Positions 17,712 through 26,744 of a DNA stretch of 64,000 bases are shown piece after piece. Within the stretch, counting starts at the first letter, position 1; every line of letters begins with the position of its first letter. Made by a program: the position numbers and the translations under genes. The DNA is from Nodularia spumigena CCY9414. GTDB taxonomy: Bacteria > Cyanobacteriota > Cyanobacteriia > Cyanobacteriales > Nostocaceae. Location: positions 3,093,824-3,157,823 of the forward strand of contig NZ_CP007203.1 in NCBI RefSeq assembly GCF_000340565.2. The letters run 5' to 3'. The notes under the pieces are model-generated. The model was given only the letters and a program-made list of their open reading frames with translations, made no database searches and was not told the DNA's origin.

Positions 17712-19562
17712 TTATCCAGCTTGACCCATTTCATATTGAGTTTTGTGATATTCCCACAGCTTGCCTTGAAGTTGTAGTAATTCTTGATAATTACCTTGTT
17801 CCACGATGCGTCCTTGTTCTAAGACTACAACCTTATCAGCTTGGGCGATAGTTGAAAGACGGTGAGCGATCGCAATCACTGTTCTACCTACAGATAGCTT
17901 TTCGATAGATTCCTGAATCAAATGTTCAGTCACAGAATCGAGGGCGCTGGTGGCTTCGTCCAAAATCAGAATTTCTGGGTCACGTAGCAAAGCACGAGCG
18001 ATCGCAATTCGCTGGCGTTGTCCTCCAGATAATCGCACACCCCGATCCCCCAGTTGCGTATTCAAGCCTTCAGGCATTTCGTCAATAAATTCCAGTGCAT
18101 TCGCTAATTGAGCAACTTTGCGAATTTCCGCTTCAGTCGCTCCTTCAGTACCATAGGAAATATTATTCCCCACAGTAGTATTGAAAATAAACGTATCCTG
18201 ACTGACAACAGCGATTTTCTGCCGTAAAGAACTAATATCAAATTGGCGAATATTTATGCCATCAATCAGGACATTCCCTTCTGTTGGATCATAAAATCTG
18301 GGAATTAAATCAATCAAAGTACTTTTACCAGCCCCAGTGCCGCCAACTAACGCAGTAGTTTTACCTTTTTCAATGCTCAGGGTAATATTATTTAGCACTA
18401 AAGTATCAGCATCATAGCCAAAATCAGCAGAAACTATATCAATTGAATACTGTAGCCCAGTAAATTTGACATAGCCATTTTGCAAATAGATTTTATTGTC
18501 AGTCCTAATTAGCTCCTTAATATTATCTGCCGCTCCTTCAAGTGTGCTGAGATGCGCTCTAGTGCCATTAATATCTTGCACAATTGGCACAACCCGGAAG
18601 AGAACAAAGAAAAATGTCAGCAAAGAAGCTACTTGTAAGGTTCCATTGACAACAAAAATAGTAAATGCAAAAATAATCATCCCAATGAGAATTGTACTAG
18701 CTATAGCTTCAGCTAGCGGTCTGACAAGCGCCCAAGTTAATACAACTTTAGTAGAAGTGCTAACTACGTTATCACTAGCATTATAGAAACGTTCGCGCTC
18801 AAACTCTTGAGTAGAAAATGCCTGAACTGTGCGAATAGCGTTAATAAATTCAATCGCTATTGAAGTAAAATTTCCATTAGCAATCGAAGTACTAAAACTC
18901 GTTTCTCTAGCCCGCGCATTCAGTGTTGATAATCCTACTCCTACCAAGGTGAATAAGAAAAAAGAAATAACAGTAAGTTGCCACGATAATAAACACATCG
19001 AGACAAAATAGACAAAAGCAGTGATACCTCTAGTTATTAAAAATGCTGCTCCACTAAACCACTGTTTCATCCTCTCAATTTCAGTGGTAATAGTATTAAT
19101 TAGTTCACCAGAGCGAGTTTTAGCAAAATAACTTAAAGGTAAACCTTGCAACTGATCAAAAATTTGTTTCCGCAAGCGGTCAGCTAGAAACAATTGAGAC
19201 ATTTCTGTGTATACTTGTGCTAGATAATTGAAACCAGCCCGAATCCATGTACTTAAGAGAATCAGTAAAGAGATGCGATATAGTCTATGAATTGCCGATG
19301 CATTAGCAGCTAAAATCCAAGTATCAAACCAGGAAATTCCCGTTTGAATAGGTTCGGCATCAGGAGTAGTTAAATTTTGCAAAAACGACAGGAGAAAACC
19401 AATACTAAAACCTTCAAAAGTGGCAGCTATAAATGAAAAGACTAAAGCTAAAGCAGCAATTTTGCGGAAATTTTTAAACTCTCGTAAAATTAACCGATTT
19501 TTTTGCCAAAACTTGGTATTTTTGCAGCGATTACCTATTAGTTGGAAAGCTTGAATATACAT
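17712..19562 (-). CDS. hepA: HepA-like ABC exporter for heterocyst envelope polysaccharide
   Basis: 616 residues: one six-helix membrane domain (about 35-335) fused to one ATPase domain, the half-exporter plan of MsbA-type transporters. Walker A is GGTGAGKST (407-415), the signature LSGGQ is at 511-515, and Walker B ILILDEATSALD has Asp535-Glu536. In Nostoc, hepA is required to deposit the polysaccharide layer that protects nitrogenase from oxygen. The name is given from the neighbourhood (hepC upstream, glycosyltransferases downstream, rfb genes beyond) as well as from sequence. The 407-base gap to hepC holds two repeat elements, so hepA may have its own promoter there. Confidence 0.85.
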   Translation of the reverse strand: MYIQAFQLIGNRCKNTKFWQKNRLILREFKNFRKIAALALVFSFIAATFEGFSIGFLLSFLQNLTTPDAEPIQTGISWFDTWILAANASAIHRLYRISLLILLSTWIRAGFNYLAQVYTEMSQLFLADRLRKQIFDQLQGLPLSYFAKTRSGELINTITTEIERMKQWFSGAAFLITRGITAFVYFVSMCLLSWQLTVISFFLFTLVGVGLSTLNARARETSFSTSIANGNFTSIAIEFINAIRTVQAFSTQEFERERFYNASDNVVSTSTKVVLTWALVRPLAEAIASTILIGMIIFAFTIFVVNGTLQVASLLTFFFVLFRVVPIVQDINGTRAHLSTLEGAADNIKELIRTDNKIYLQNGYVKFTGLQYSIDIVSADFGYDADTLVLNNITLSIEKGKTTALVGGTGAGKSTLIDLIPRFYDPTEGNVLIDGINIRQFDISSLRQKIAVVSQDTFIFNTTVGNNISYGTEGATEAEIRKVAQLANALEFIDEMPEGLNTQLGDRGVRLSGGQRQRIAIARALLRDPEILILDEATSALDSVTEHLIQESIEKLSVGRTVIAIAHRLSTIAQADKVVVLEQGRIVEQGNYQELLQLQGKLWEYHKTQYEMGQAG

Positions 19563-19633
19563 GAGGATTGATTTACAAAATGTGATTGCTTAGATAGATA
19601 ATAGAGATGCTAAATAACCCGTTGATTTTAGGC

Positions 19634-19724
19634 AGGACTTACGCAAAATCATGAAAAAACGAACCACAAAGAACGCGAAGGACACGAAGGAAAGAGGGTT
19701 GCAGAGAGTTATTGCGTAAGTCCT
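19634..19724. mobile_element. 91-bp MITE, GGACTTACGC family
   Basis: Inverted AGGACTTACGCA ends with a core like those at 7208 and 16698. The right flank is TA; the left flank reads CA. It lies in the hepC-hepA gap, within about 75 bases of the hepA start. Confidence 0.7.
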
Positions 19725-19760
19725 ATTAGGTAAGACAAAAAAAGGCTGATCTTTTTTTAG

Positions 19761-19936
19761 GGTGCGTTATGGCGATGAGGGAGTTCCAAATAAAAAAATA
19801 CGAAATCACCTAAAGCAAAAAACCTCTCAAACTCTCATAACTCTGTGTCCTCTGTGTCTGGAGTGGTAGCCTTCGGCAAGCCCTTCGGTCTACGTTTATT
19901 AGGATAATTTATTTCTTGGAAGTCCCTTAACGCACC
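19761..19936. mobile_element. 176-bp inverted-repeat element (GGTGCGTTA family)
   Basis: Outer arms GGTGCGTTA/TAACGCACC, then inner arms GGGAGTTCCAAATAAA against TTTATTTCTTGGAAGTCCC. The core contains CTCTGTGTCCTCTGTG-type and CTTCGGCAAGCCCTTCGG palindromic repeats. The inner arms recur in the element at 53963-54084. No coding capacity. It fills most of the hepC-hepA gap. Confidence 0.6.
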
Positions 19937-19969
19937 TGAGCGACTTAATGCATCTAGTTCACAAGCAAA

Positions 19970-20713
19970 TCACAATGTTTGGCTATCTAAATGCAACAGA
20001 CTCGATTCTTCCCATGAATTCCTCATCTCTGATAGTTGATTCATCTGCTGTTGTCCCGCCAAAGTTAGCCGCACAGCTTGTTCTAAAGTGCAATTACCAG
20101 AACCCATCAAACTCATTTCACCGCGTAGCACATTCCACAACTGGGGTAGATGATCTAAATCGTATTTACGCATCCAACGACACAAAGGTGTAATATTGGG
20201 CTTTGTAGTTGTACAAAACTTGATTGCACGAAAGAGTTTACCTCGTTCTCCAACTTGCCATTCACTGGTAAAAACTGATTCTGGTGAGTTAAGCTGTAAA
20301 ATTGCAAATAATCCCATCATGACTGGACTCATGAGTAGGAGCAGAAATAAAGCCGCAATCCATTCAATTAGTTTTTGCCAATTGTTACCTTGTTTCGCCT
20401 GTTTATCGCTAGAGGGTAGGCGCAGAAATATGGGCTTACCAGCTTCTTCGCAAGCTTCAACCCAAAGTTTTAGATAATCTTCACCAATATTTGGATCTAT
20501 ACTCACCAAATTTACTAGAGAATGTTTTAAGCAATTGACTAATAATTGCTCGTCATGCAAAGAAGGTAGATGAAGCGGTTGAGTTTTTCCGGTAGATTTG
20601 ACCAACAACTGACCCCGCCGCCATTGGAGTTTACAGTATGAAAAGTGATGATGTTGGTGTTTTTGGGTTTCAAGAGAAGAATTCTGGAGAGCAGGAATTA
20701 ATGATATTGTCAT
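19970..20713 (-). CDS. hepC: HepC-like sugar-phosphate transferase, divergent
   Basis: 247 residues. Residues about 112-205 match the bacterial sugar transferase family (initiating phosphoglycosyl transferases that load the first sugar-phosphate on undecaprenyl phosphate): one membrane helix at 117-138, ERGKLFRAIKFCTTT, then WMRKYDLDHLPQLWNVLRGE. The N-terminal 110 residues are a soluble extension unlike WbaP. The catalytic Asp-Glu of the family (SLDELPQ) reads Asp187-His188, and the usual PRP following the MSL(V/M)G strand is SGN. The name rests on position next to hepA and on the overall match to HepC. The 750 bases upstream are free of genes and probably hold regulatory sites. Confidence 0.75.
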   Translation of the reverse strand: MTISLIPALQNSSLETQKHQHHHFSYCKLQWRRGQLLVKSTGKTQPLHLPSLHDEQLLVNCLKHSLVNLVSIDPNIGEDYLKLWVEACEEAGKPIFLRLPSSDKQAKQGNNWQKLIEWIAALFLLLLMSPVMMGLFAILQLNSPESVFTSEWQVGERGKLFRAIKFCTTTKPNITPLCRWMRKYDLDHLPQLWNVLRGEMSLMGSGNCTLEQAVRLTLAGQQQMNQLSEMRNSWEESSLLHLDSQTL

Positions 20714-21463
20714 ATGTCTTTGGATCTATACAATAGTGAATTTCTGGGTTAATATTGAAGGCTATTAATGCCAAAGACTCCGAAAAAAAGTTTTGCTCCA
20801 AGAAATATGTAGGCGATTACGTGCAGAAATACGCTCTTTTAAGTAAGTTGCACTCCAGACAAGTCCACATCTTGGGAAATTCTGCTGGTGTCAAGATGTA
20901 CAAACAAGAAAGATCCTAAGCAGACAACTAGCAGTAAACATACTGGGAAAGCTGATTGGGAAACGCGGGTTTCTCTTTGATAACTAGGGAAGATGGGAAG
21001 TGCAGAGGAAAATTTCCCCGTTCCTCAAGTGAACCCTAACTTCATATCTACGTTTAGTTGCGACTACCTATTTTTTTTTTATCAATCTCACAAAACTAGT
21101 TCACCGTTGTCTTTTAGCTGTTGAGAAGGGGCTTTAATCTCTAGGATATAAGACTATGTAGAAAGAACTATCTACTGTGCTAGATTCTTTATTTAGTCTT
21201 TAAACAGGCAGTTGTTTTTCTAGATAATTATAAAGTTGCTATAAATATACTGAATTTGAAGTAATATTAATACAATAAAAAATTCATATCTGAAAATATA
21301 AGCGATCGCCTCTCCAAATTACGAGCAAATTATCAAAAAAAGCATATGTGCGATCCCATACCAAAAATTGCGATCGCACATCATATAAAACCTTTCAATT
21401 GGTAAAATTGCACACAGATACAAATAGAAGTTTCCTATCTGTCCCCCCTCCCCAAAATCTGTG
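20714..21463. other. 750-base gap upstream of hepC
   Basis: No gene is supported. The stretch contains HIP1 octamers near 21303 and 21372 and AT-rich sequence. In Nostoc the hepC-hepA region depends on developmental regulation from extended upstream DNA; whether that control lies here is inference. No NtcA-type or other operator could be assigned with confidence. Confidence 0.4.
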
Positions 21464-23707
21464 CTATTTTTCTACCGCTTCTTGCAACGCCAATTGAGAA
21501 GATTGAGACGGCTGGGGATACTTGACATAAGTACTGCCAGAATTTGAGACTCCATTAGCCACAACCCCAATCAGATTTAACTTACTCAACATGGCTGTAG
21601 CTTGGGCTAATTGGCTGCGAGTAATCTTACTCATACTGGCAGCCAGTACCACACTACGACAAGATGAAGCTGTCAGCATAGCATCCACCAAGCCGAGAAC
21701 TGGCGGACCATCTATAAGTACCAAATCATAATTATCCTCAAAGACTGCCATCAATTGCATCATCCGTGGTGAACTCAAAAGATTTGCTGGGTCAATCGGT
21801 GTCGGCCCGGCTGTCAAAATATCGATGTACGCTGAACCTAAACTAGGAACACCAATCTGGTTGGGAAGAGAGACATCACTAGCCAGGAGAGTAGATAGCC
21901 CTTGCTCATTGGGAAGATTGAGCTGTTCGTGGAGACTAGGCTCGCGTAAGTTGGCATCAATCAATAGTACCCTTTTGTGTAAACGAGCCGCACTCATCGC
22001 CAAACCCAAAGCCAAAGCTGACTTACTCTCATCTCGCAAAGCCGAGGTAATCATCAAAGACTTCAACGTGGAAACAGAATTTAAAAGTTCAATATTCTTG
22101 AAAATTAAATCCAAGGATTCCCAACGCGGTGGAGATTGCAACACCTGAATTGTCCAAGGAGAAAGAACTTCTGGTTTACCAAAAGGTAACTTGATAATTG
22201 ACTCTCTGTTTTTGGTAGTTGGCAGTTTGGGAGTAGTTCCCAACAACGGCAAAGCCACCTGCTTTTCCAATTCCGCCGTAGTATGCACAGCATCATCAGA
22301 TGCTTCTCGAATAAAGGTAGCAATACCTCCCAACATCAACCCCACAACTCCACCCAACAAAAGATTCTGCCGCAGATTGGGGCCTAAATACGTACCTAAT
22401 TGTGGTTCTTCCACAACTTCCCAATTAAAGCCACCCTTAGCAAGTTCTTGGCGTAATTTCTGTTCAGCTCGCAATAGCTCCTCTAACCGTTCACGGCTAA
22501 ATTGTAGCTGTGGCATAATCCGATTGTAATAAGCCAACAGAGGCGGAAAGCGTTTGATTTCAAAACGCAATTCATTTTCTTTTTCCGCCAAAGTTTGATC
22601 GCGGGCGCTTAAGGCAACTATAGTTGTTTGCGTCTCCACTAGCTGACTCGCTAGGTTGAGGTCAATTTCACCGAATTGTCCTTGTTCCAAAAGAGGTGCT
22701 TGGGAGGACAATACACCATTAGATTGTACGCCTAAAGTTCTGCCCACCTCTTGTTGCAATAATTTCTTCTGGCTTTCCAGTTGTTCTTGAAGCTGTTGCA
22801 CAGTCGGAGTTTCATCCGTAAACCGCAAACGCTCTTGAGCTAGTGCTAGTTCAGTTTTTTGAATTTCGTTGAGTAAGCCTTGGTAGCGAGTAGACTGGCT
22901 CAGACGAGAAGCAACCAGAGCATTTTGTGGAGAACGCTTGAGTTGTTCTTGCAAAGATTTTTGGCGGGCTACAGCCTCTTGATATTGAGAACGGGTAGTA
23001 CGACGTTCTTGTTCAATAGTGTTTAAAGAATCTTCTAGAGCTTTAGCTTGTGACTCAGGATCGATTAAATTTTGGTTTCTGCGAAATCTTTGTAGATTAG
23101 TCTCCGAGGCATTTACTTCCTCACTGGCTTTACTTAACTGTTCCCTAATAACTTGCAAACCTTTTTGTAACCGGGAATTCTGCTGCTGTTTGTTGTATTC
23201 TACATAAACTTGCCGAATTGCCGCCAAAACGTTTTGTGTCTTTTCTGGATCTTGGGCAGTATAGTCTACTTGGAAAATTTTTGTAGCCACATTATCTTCT
23301 TTACTCCTGAGTTGATTCAGAACTAAAGATTCTCTAATTTCATTGACAGTAATCTGAGGATAATCAGATTTAAGTTTGTCAACTGCTTGTTGGATGAGTC
23401 CTGAACTTTGCATCAGATTCAGCTGAGTTGCTGTATCTATCTGAATATCCGGCTCGATAAATTGACTGTCTATCCCAGCGCCTTCGGGCCTACCTTGATA
23501 GTTAGGTTCTACAAGCAGCTGCATCGAGCTTCTGTAAGTAGGCTTTGTCCTAGAAGTTACCACAGCCGCCATTGAGATTGAAGTAATAAATACTGCTAAA
23601 AACCAAGGGAATCTACGAATAAATATTTTAAACAACTGTCCATAACTTGGTTCTGTATTAGAGTTATTAACCTGATTTATACCGGGACTAAGACTAGGTT
23701 GATTCAT
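21464..23707 (-). CDS. Wzc-like polysaccharide co-polymerase/BY-kinase homologue
   Basis: 747 residues. Wzz-type domain: membrane helices at about 33-51 and 448-465 enclose a long coiled-coil periplasmic part (about 180-425). The C-terminal ATPase-like domain resembles bacterial tyrosine kinases of the CpsD/CapB type: Walker A' VLLIDANLREP (580-590) and Walker B DLVLIDGPPV (661-670) are normal. The Walker A loop reads ALRDESKSA, with the Gly before the Lys replaced by Ser561, while Lys562-Ser563 remain. The C-terminal tail has Tyr727 and Tyr730 but no Tyr cluster. The protein probably controls polymer length and export of the heterocyst polysaccharide. It precedes hepC in the HEP island. Confidence 0.85.
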   Translation of the reverse strand: MNQPSLSPGINQVNNSNTEPSYGQLFKIFIRRFPWFLAVFITSISMAAVVTSRTKPTYRSSMQLLVEPNYQGRPEGAGIDSQFIEPDIQIDTATQLNLMQSSGLIQQAVDKLKSDYPQITVNEIRESLVLNQLRSKEDNVATKIFQVDYTAQDPEKTQNVLAAIRQVYVEYNKQQQNSRLQKGLQVIREQLSKASEEVNASETNLQRFRRNQNLIDPESQAKALEDSLNTIEQERRTTRSQYQEAVARQKSLQEQLKRSPQNALVASRLSQSTRYQGLLNEIQKTELALAQERLRFTDETPTVQQLQEQLESQKKLLQQEVGRTLGVQSNGVLSSQAPLLEQGQFGEIDLNLASQLVETQTTIVALSARDQTLAEKENELRFEIKRFPPLLAYYNRIMPQLQFSRERLEELLRAEQKLRQELAKGGFNWEVVEEPQLGTYLGPNLRQNLLLGGVVGLMLGGIATFIREASDDAVHTTAELEKQVALPLLGTTPKLPTTKNRESIIKLPFGKPEVLSPWTIQVLQSPPRWESLDLIFKNIELLNSVSTLKSLMITSALRDESKSALALGLAMSAARLHKRVLLIDANLREPSLHEQLNLPNEQGLSTLLASDVSLPNQIGVPSLGSAYIDILTAGPTPIDPANLLSSPRMMQLMAVFEDNYDLVLIDGPPVLGLVDAMLTASSCRSVVLAASMSKITRSQLAQATAMLSKLNLIGVVANGVSNSGSTYVKYPQPSQSSQLALQEAVEK

Positions 23708-23719
23708 GTTTATTATCCT

Positions 23720-23850
23720 TATCTGCGAGATGCTACGCGTAGCTTGCTTCCCCGTAGGGATATTGTTAATACTAATTCGTCATTGCCCAGGGGCTACGCT
23801 CTTAGCCCAGCTATGCCCATAACTTGCATGGACTAACCAGAGGCTTTACG
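23720..23850. repeat. Dispersed palindromic repeats between two HEP genes
   Basis: Several short palindromic segments of the kind dispersed in Nostoc genomes (GCTACGCGTAGC, GGGGCTACGC, CCCGTAGGG). No coding potential in the 23708-23945 gap. Confidence 0.4.
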
Positions 23851-23945
23851 TGATTTATAATTGGGAAAATCAGACTCCATCTTGGTTTCTCGGTTTACAA
23901 GTGTGACATGATTTTGATAATTTATATGAAAAACCTCAACAATGA

Positions 23946-25034
23946 TTAATTGATACTACAAGTTTGTTCAATAAGTTGCTCAACCTTCCTAAAAAACACT
24001 GGTTCTGAAAAATTGTTCACTGCATGATTACGAATATTTTCATAATTCCAAGTGATTGCTCCGGACTCTATTAATGCAGATTGTATGGATTCGGGTGTTT
24101 GTCTCTTAAATAATACCCCGGTTTTTCCGTGTATCTGTGTATCTAATACTCCACCCGCTCCGTAGGCAATCACTGGTGTGCCACTAGCATTTGCCTCAAC
24201 TGGAACTAATCCATAGTCTTCTAAGGCGGCAACTATCACAGACTTGGCTTTAGAAAATAATTCTTTGCGTTGAGCATCACTGACGTGTCCTAAAAACGTA
24301 ATATTATCTAAGGCTTTGGCTTTGAGACGTTCTTGTTCTGGCCCATCACCTGAAATTAATAATTGCCACCCTAGCCAATTAAAGGCTTCAATGATGATAT
24401 CTAGCCGCTTATAGCTGATCATCCTTGCCGAAGCTAGATAATATTCATCTTTTATATCTGAAAAGAGAAAATTATTTGTATCAATGGGATAGTTAATAGT
24501 AATTGCTTGTTTATTGTAAATTTTTTGAATACGACGGGCGACTACACTAGAGTTAGCAATGTAAAGATCAGGTTCCTGAGCATATTTCAGGTCTACATTT
24601 CTCATTAATTGAAAAATCTGTTCAATTAAGGGCGCAAAATAGCGATAGTCCCCATACTCCCTTAAATAAGTTTCTGTATCCCACAAGAAACGGGTAACAT
24701 TATGACAAAAACAAATATGTTTTGCATCTGGACGTTTGCGTACTGCTTTGGCAAAGCTCGTACTACTACTAATAATCAAATCATAATCTTGTAAATCCAA
24801 GGACCTAAAGGCAGGAAAATACAAAGGAGCCATCAATCTAAAATACTTGACTGCGCCGGGAATTTTTTGCAAAAAAGTAGTTTTGACGATACGTTCACCC
24901 ATATCAATGGTTTTTTGCGGGTTGTACAAAGAGGTGAAAACATCCGCTTGGGGGTAACGCTTGCAAAGTAATTCAAATACGCGCTCTGCTCCACCGCGCT
25001 GGGTTAAATAATCATGAACTAGAGCAATTTTCAT
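23946..25034 (-). CDS. Glycosyltransferase family 4 (WbaZ-like)
   Basis: 362 residues, GT-B fold. The N-terminus MKIALVHDYLTQRGGAERVF and the ASGTPVIAYGAGGVLDTQIH segment are typical of mannosyltransferase-like GT4 proteins in capsule and O-antigen clusters. The donor-site helix EANASGTPVIAYG lies around residue 280. It presumably builds the repeat unit together with the other island transferases. ATG at 25034 gives the complete first strand. The upstream gap (25035-25340) is filled with dispersed repeats. Confidence 0.9.
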   Translation of the reverse strand: MKIALVHDYLTQRGGAERVFELLCKRYPQADVFTSLYNPQKTIDMGERIVKTTFLQKIPGAVKYFRLMAPLYFPAFRSLDLQDYDLIISSSTSFAKAVRKRPDAKHICFCHNVTRFLWDTETYLREYGDYRYFAPLIEQIFQLMRNVDLKYAQEPDLYIANSSVVARRIQKIYNKQAITINYPIDTNNFLFSDIKDEYYLASARMISYKRLDIIIEAFNWLGWQLLISGDGPEQERLKAKALDNITFLGHVSDAQRKELFSKAKSVIVAALEDYGLVPVEANASGTPVIAYGAGGVLDTQIHGKTGVLFKRQTPESIQSALIESGAITWNYENIRNHAVNNFSEPVFFRKVEQLIEQTCSIN

Positions 25035-25059
25035 ACTTTTATCTAAATTTCTTCTTAAG

Positions 25060-25185
25060 TTTAGGAGACGCTTCGCGAACGTGTTCTTCTCCCAAGGGGA
25101 GACGCTACGCGAACGTTCCTTCTCCCAAAGGGATAGGCTAGCGCCATAAGCGAAGCTATGCCGTAGGCTTTACGTGGTTCATTCT
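25060..25185. repeat. Dispersed GACGCTACGCGAACG-type repeats
   Basis: Two near copies of a GGAGACGCT(T/A)CGCGAACG segment, then GCGAAGC and GCCGTAGGC palindromic pieces. These are common interspersed repeats of Nostocales. They fill the upstream region of the glycosyltransferase gene. Confidence 0.5.
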
Positions 25186-25196
25186 TTCTTAACTTG

Positions 25197-25208
25197 TGCG
25201 TAAGTCCT
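25197..25208. repeat. Solo right end of GGACTTACGC-family MITE
   Basis: TGCGTAAGTCCT followed by AC; no matching left end within the preceding 200 bases, so this is a relic or a decayed copy. Confidence 0.5.
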
Positions 25209-25265
25209 ACTGACTACAAACTTTTATTTCTACAGTTTGGTTAGCTGATGTATCTGTCGAAGATG

Positions 25266-25296
25266 CCCTCAAGCTGCTGATCAAAGAGCTTGAGGG
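25266..25296. terminator. Hairpin downstream of the SAF-domain oxidoreductase gene
   Basis: Perfect 10-bp stem CCCTCAAGCT/AGCTTGAGGG with an 11-base loop, about 45 bases after the minus-strand stop at 25341. There is no strong U-tract, so it could attenuate rather than end the rfb-side transcript. Confidence 0.4.
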
Positions 25297-25340
25297 GTTC
25301 ACAGGCTTAACTGAAGGTAGTAATATAGAAAATGCTGATG

Positions 25341-26654
25341 TTATCCAACGGTTGCTAGAACTTTTTCTGATGCAAAATAAGTGTTTTGTTCAGCACGTAG
25401 TTGGTCGCAAAGTCTGCCTTCAGGTAACTCGACATCATCGTATGTGAGGACTTGATCCTGGGGAATATCTCGTTTGAGACGACATCCTTCGGCTAAACCG
25501 ATTGGTAATAGTTTCTGCTCTTGAACAATGGGGGAATTTTCACATTGGCCGTAGGTCATATAGTAGCCAATACCATCTAGGGTTTCCCCGGCTTTCAGAT
25601 TAATTTTGGCGGTGGTGATCACATCGACTAATGGACCTGCTAGTGGAGACAAGACAGCATCTTGAAACAGCACAGCACGGGCTACAGATAATGGGACTTC
25701 AAAATGGCAGAGGTGATAAGGAGTGTAGAAGCTATATAAGGGACCTTCACCTAATTTGTACAAATCGAGATAATGGCGTTGTTTGGGGTCGTCATGAGTG
25801 GCAAATACAAATACACCAGGGCTAGGTTGAGCGCCAACTACATAATCAACGATACCACCCAGTTGCTTCAGTTGATCAACGTCGTACATTTTGGTCATTT
25901 GATCAACATGACCGCTAAAGTTGTAGCCGAGCATTCCGCGCTGGGCGACTTTCATTCCTGTGGCGTTGGCAACGATCGCTTGCTCGAAGGAAATTTTGGT
26001 TCCGTCAGCAAAACTAGTTACCATGTGGGCTTTTTGACCCCAACGTTTAGCAAATCCTTCTTGGGTTGTCGGGTTACGATAGGGGTCTTGGAGTCCTTTA
26101 ATGTTACCGCACAATAAGGGAGTTAGACCAATACTTTTGACAAATCGGTAGAGATTCATTTCTACCCCTGGCTGATCACCATCACAGGCGCTGAGAATGA
26201 CTCCGGCTTGTTTGGCGTACACGTTGAGGATGGGGCCGATAGTCGCGTCGAGTTCGGCATTCATCATAATGACGTGTTTGCGATGGGCGATCGCTTCCAT
26301 GACGATATGAGCGCCAAATTCTACTGCACCAGTGACTTCGATGATCGCATCAATGCCCTCAGCTTGGCAGAGTAATGAAGCATCTTCGGTAACTGCATAT
26401 TTATCCTGAGCGATCGCCTCTTCTAATTCAGTTACACTTGTCACAACTTGAATATTTTCTAATCCCGCTTCTGTATAAGCTCGTTTGGCTGCATCAACCT
26501 GACGGCTAAAAATCGCCACCAACTCCATTCCGGGAACTGAATTGATAATTTGATTAGCAATCCCCCTACCCATAAAACCAGCCCCAATCATCCCCACTTT
26601 CACGGGATTCCCGGCGGCGGCGCGGGCTTCTAAGGCACGATCAATAATAATCAT
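25341..26654 (-). CDS. NAD(P)-dependent oxidoreductase with C-terminal SAF domain
   Basis: 437 residues. The N-terminal Rossmann domain has the dinucleotide motif GMIGAGFMGRGI (about 21-32), as in homoserine dehydrogenase-like proteins, and EVTGAVEFG marks the substrate-proximal strand. The C-terminal 60 residues (GCRLKRDIPQDQVLTYDDVE) form a SAF domain. Homologues are found in O-antigen and deoxysugar gene clusters beside CDP-glucose dehydratase, as here. The role in sugar modification is inferred; the substrate is unknown. It follows rfbC, with a heptamer repeat between. Confidence 0.8.
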   Translation of the reverse strand: MIIIDRALEARAAAGNPVKVGMIGAGFMGRGIANQIINSVPGMELVAIFSRQVDAAKRAYTEAGLENIQVVTSVTELEEAIAQDKYAVTEDASLLCQAEGIDAIIEVTGAVEFGAHIVMEAIAHRKHVIMMNAELDATIGPILNVYAKQAGVILSACDGDQPGVEMNLYRFVKSIGLTPLLCGNIKGLQDPYRNPTTQEGFAKRWGQKAHMVTSFADGTKISFEQAIVANATGMKVAQRGMLGYNFSGHVDQMTKMYDVDQLKQLGGIVDYVVGAQPSPGVFVFATHDDPKQRHYLDLYKLGEGPLYSFYTPYHLCHFEVPLSVARAVLFQDAVLSPLAGPLVDVITTAKINLKAGETLDGIGYYMTYGQCENSPIVQEQKLLPIGLAEGCRLKRDIPQDQVLTYDDVELPEGRLCDQLRAEQNTYFASEKVLATVG

Positions 26655-26716
26655 TAGCTAAATTCCTAGTGTTAATTATTTGCTCAAACTAAGCTTAAAA
26701 ACAGTAAATACACTGG

Positions 26717-26743
26717 TAACTGATAACTGATAACTGATAACTG
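26717..26743. repeat. Heptamer tandem repeat (TAACTGA units)
   Basis: About four copies of a 7-base unit. Such short tandem heptamers are characteristic of heterocystous cyanobacteria; the same unit recurs at 37196 and 62028. It lies directly after the rfbC stop. Confidence 0.9.
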
Positions 26744-26744
26744 T

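Noticed and set aside
22191-22529. Plus-strand frame in the Wzc-like gene
   Set aside because: Shadow of the coiled-coil gene; Cys/Asn/Ser rich without a conserved pattern.
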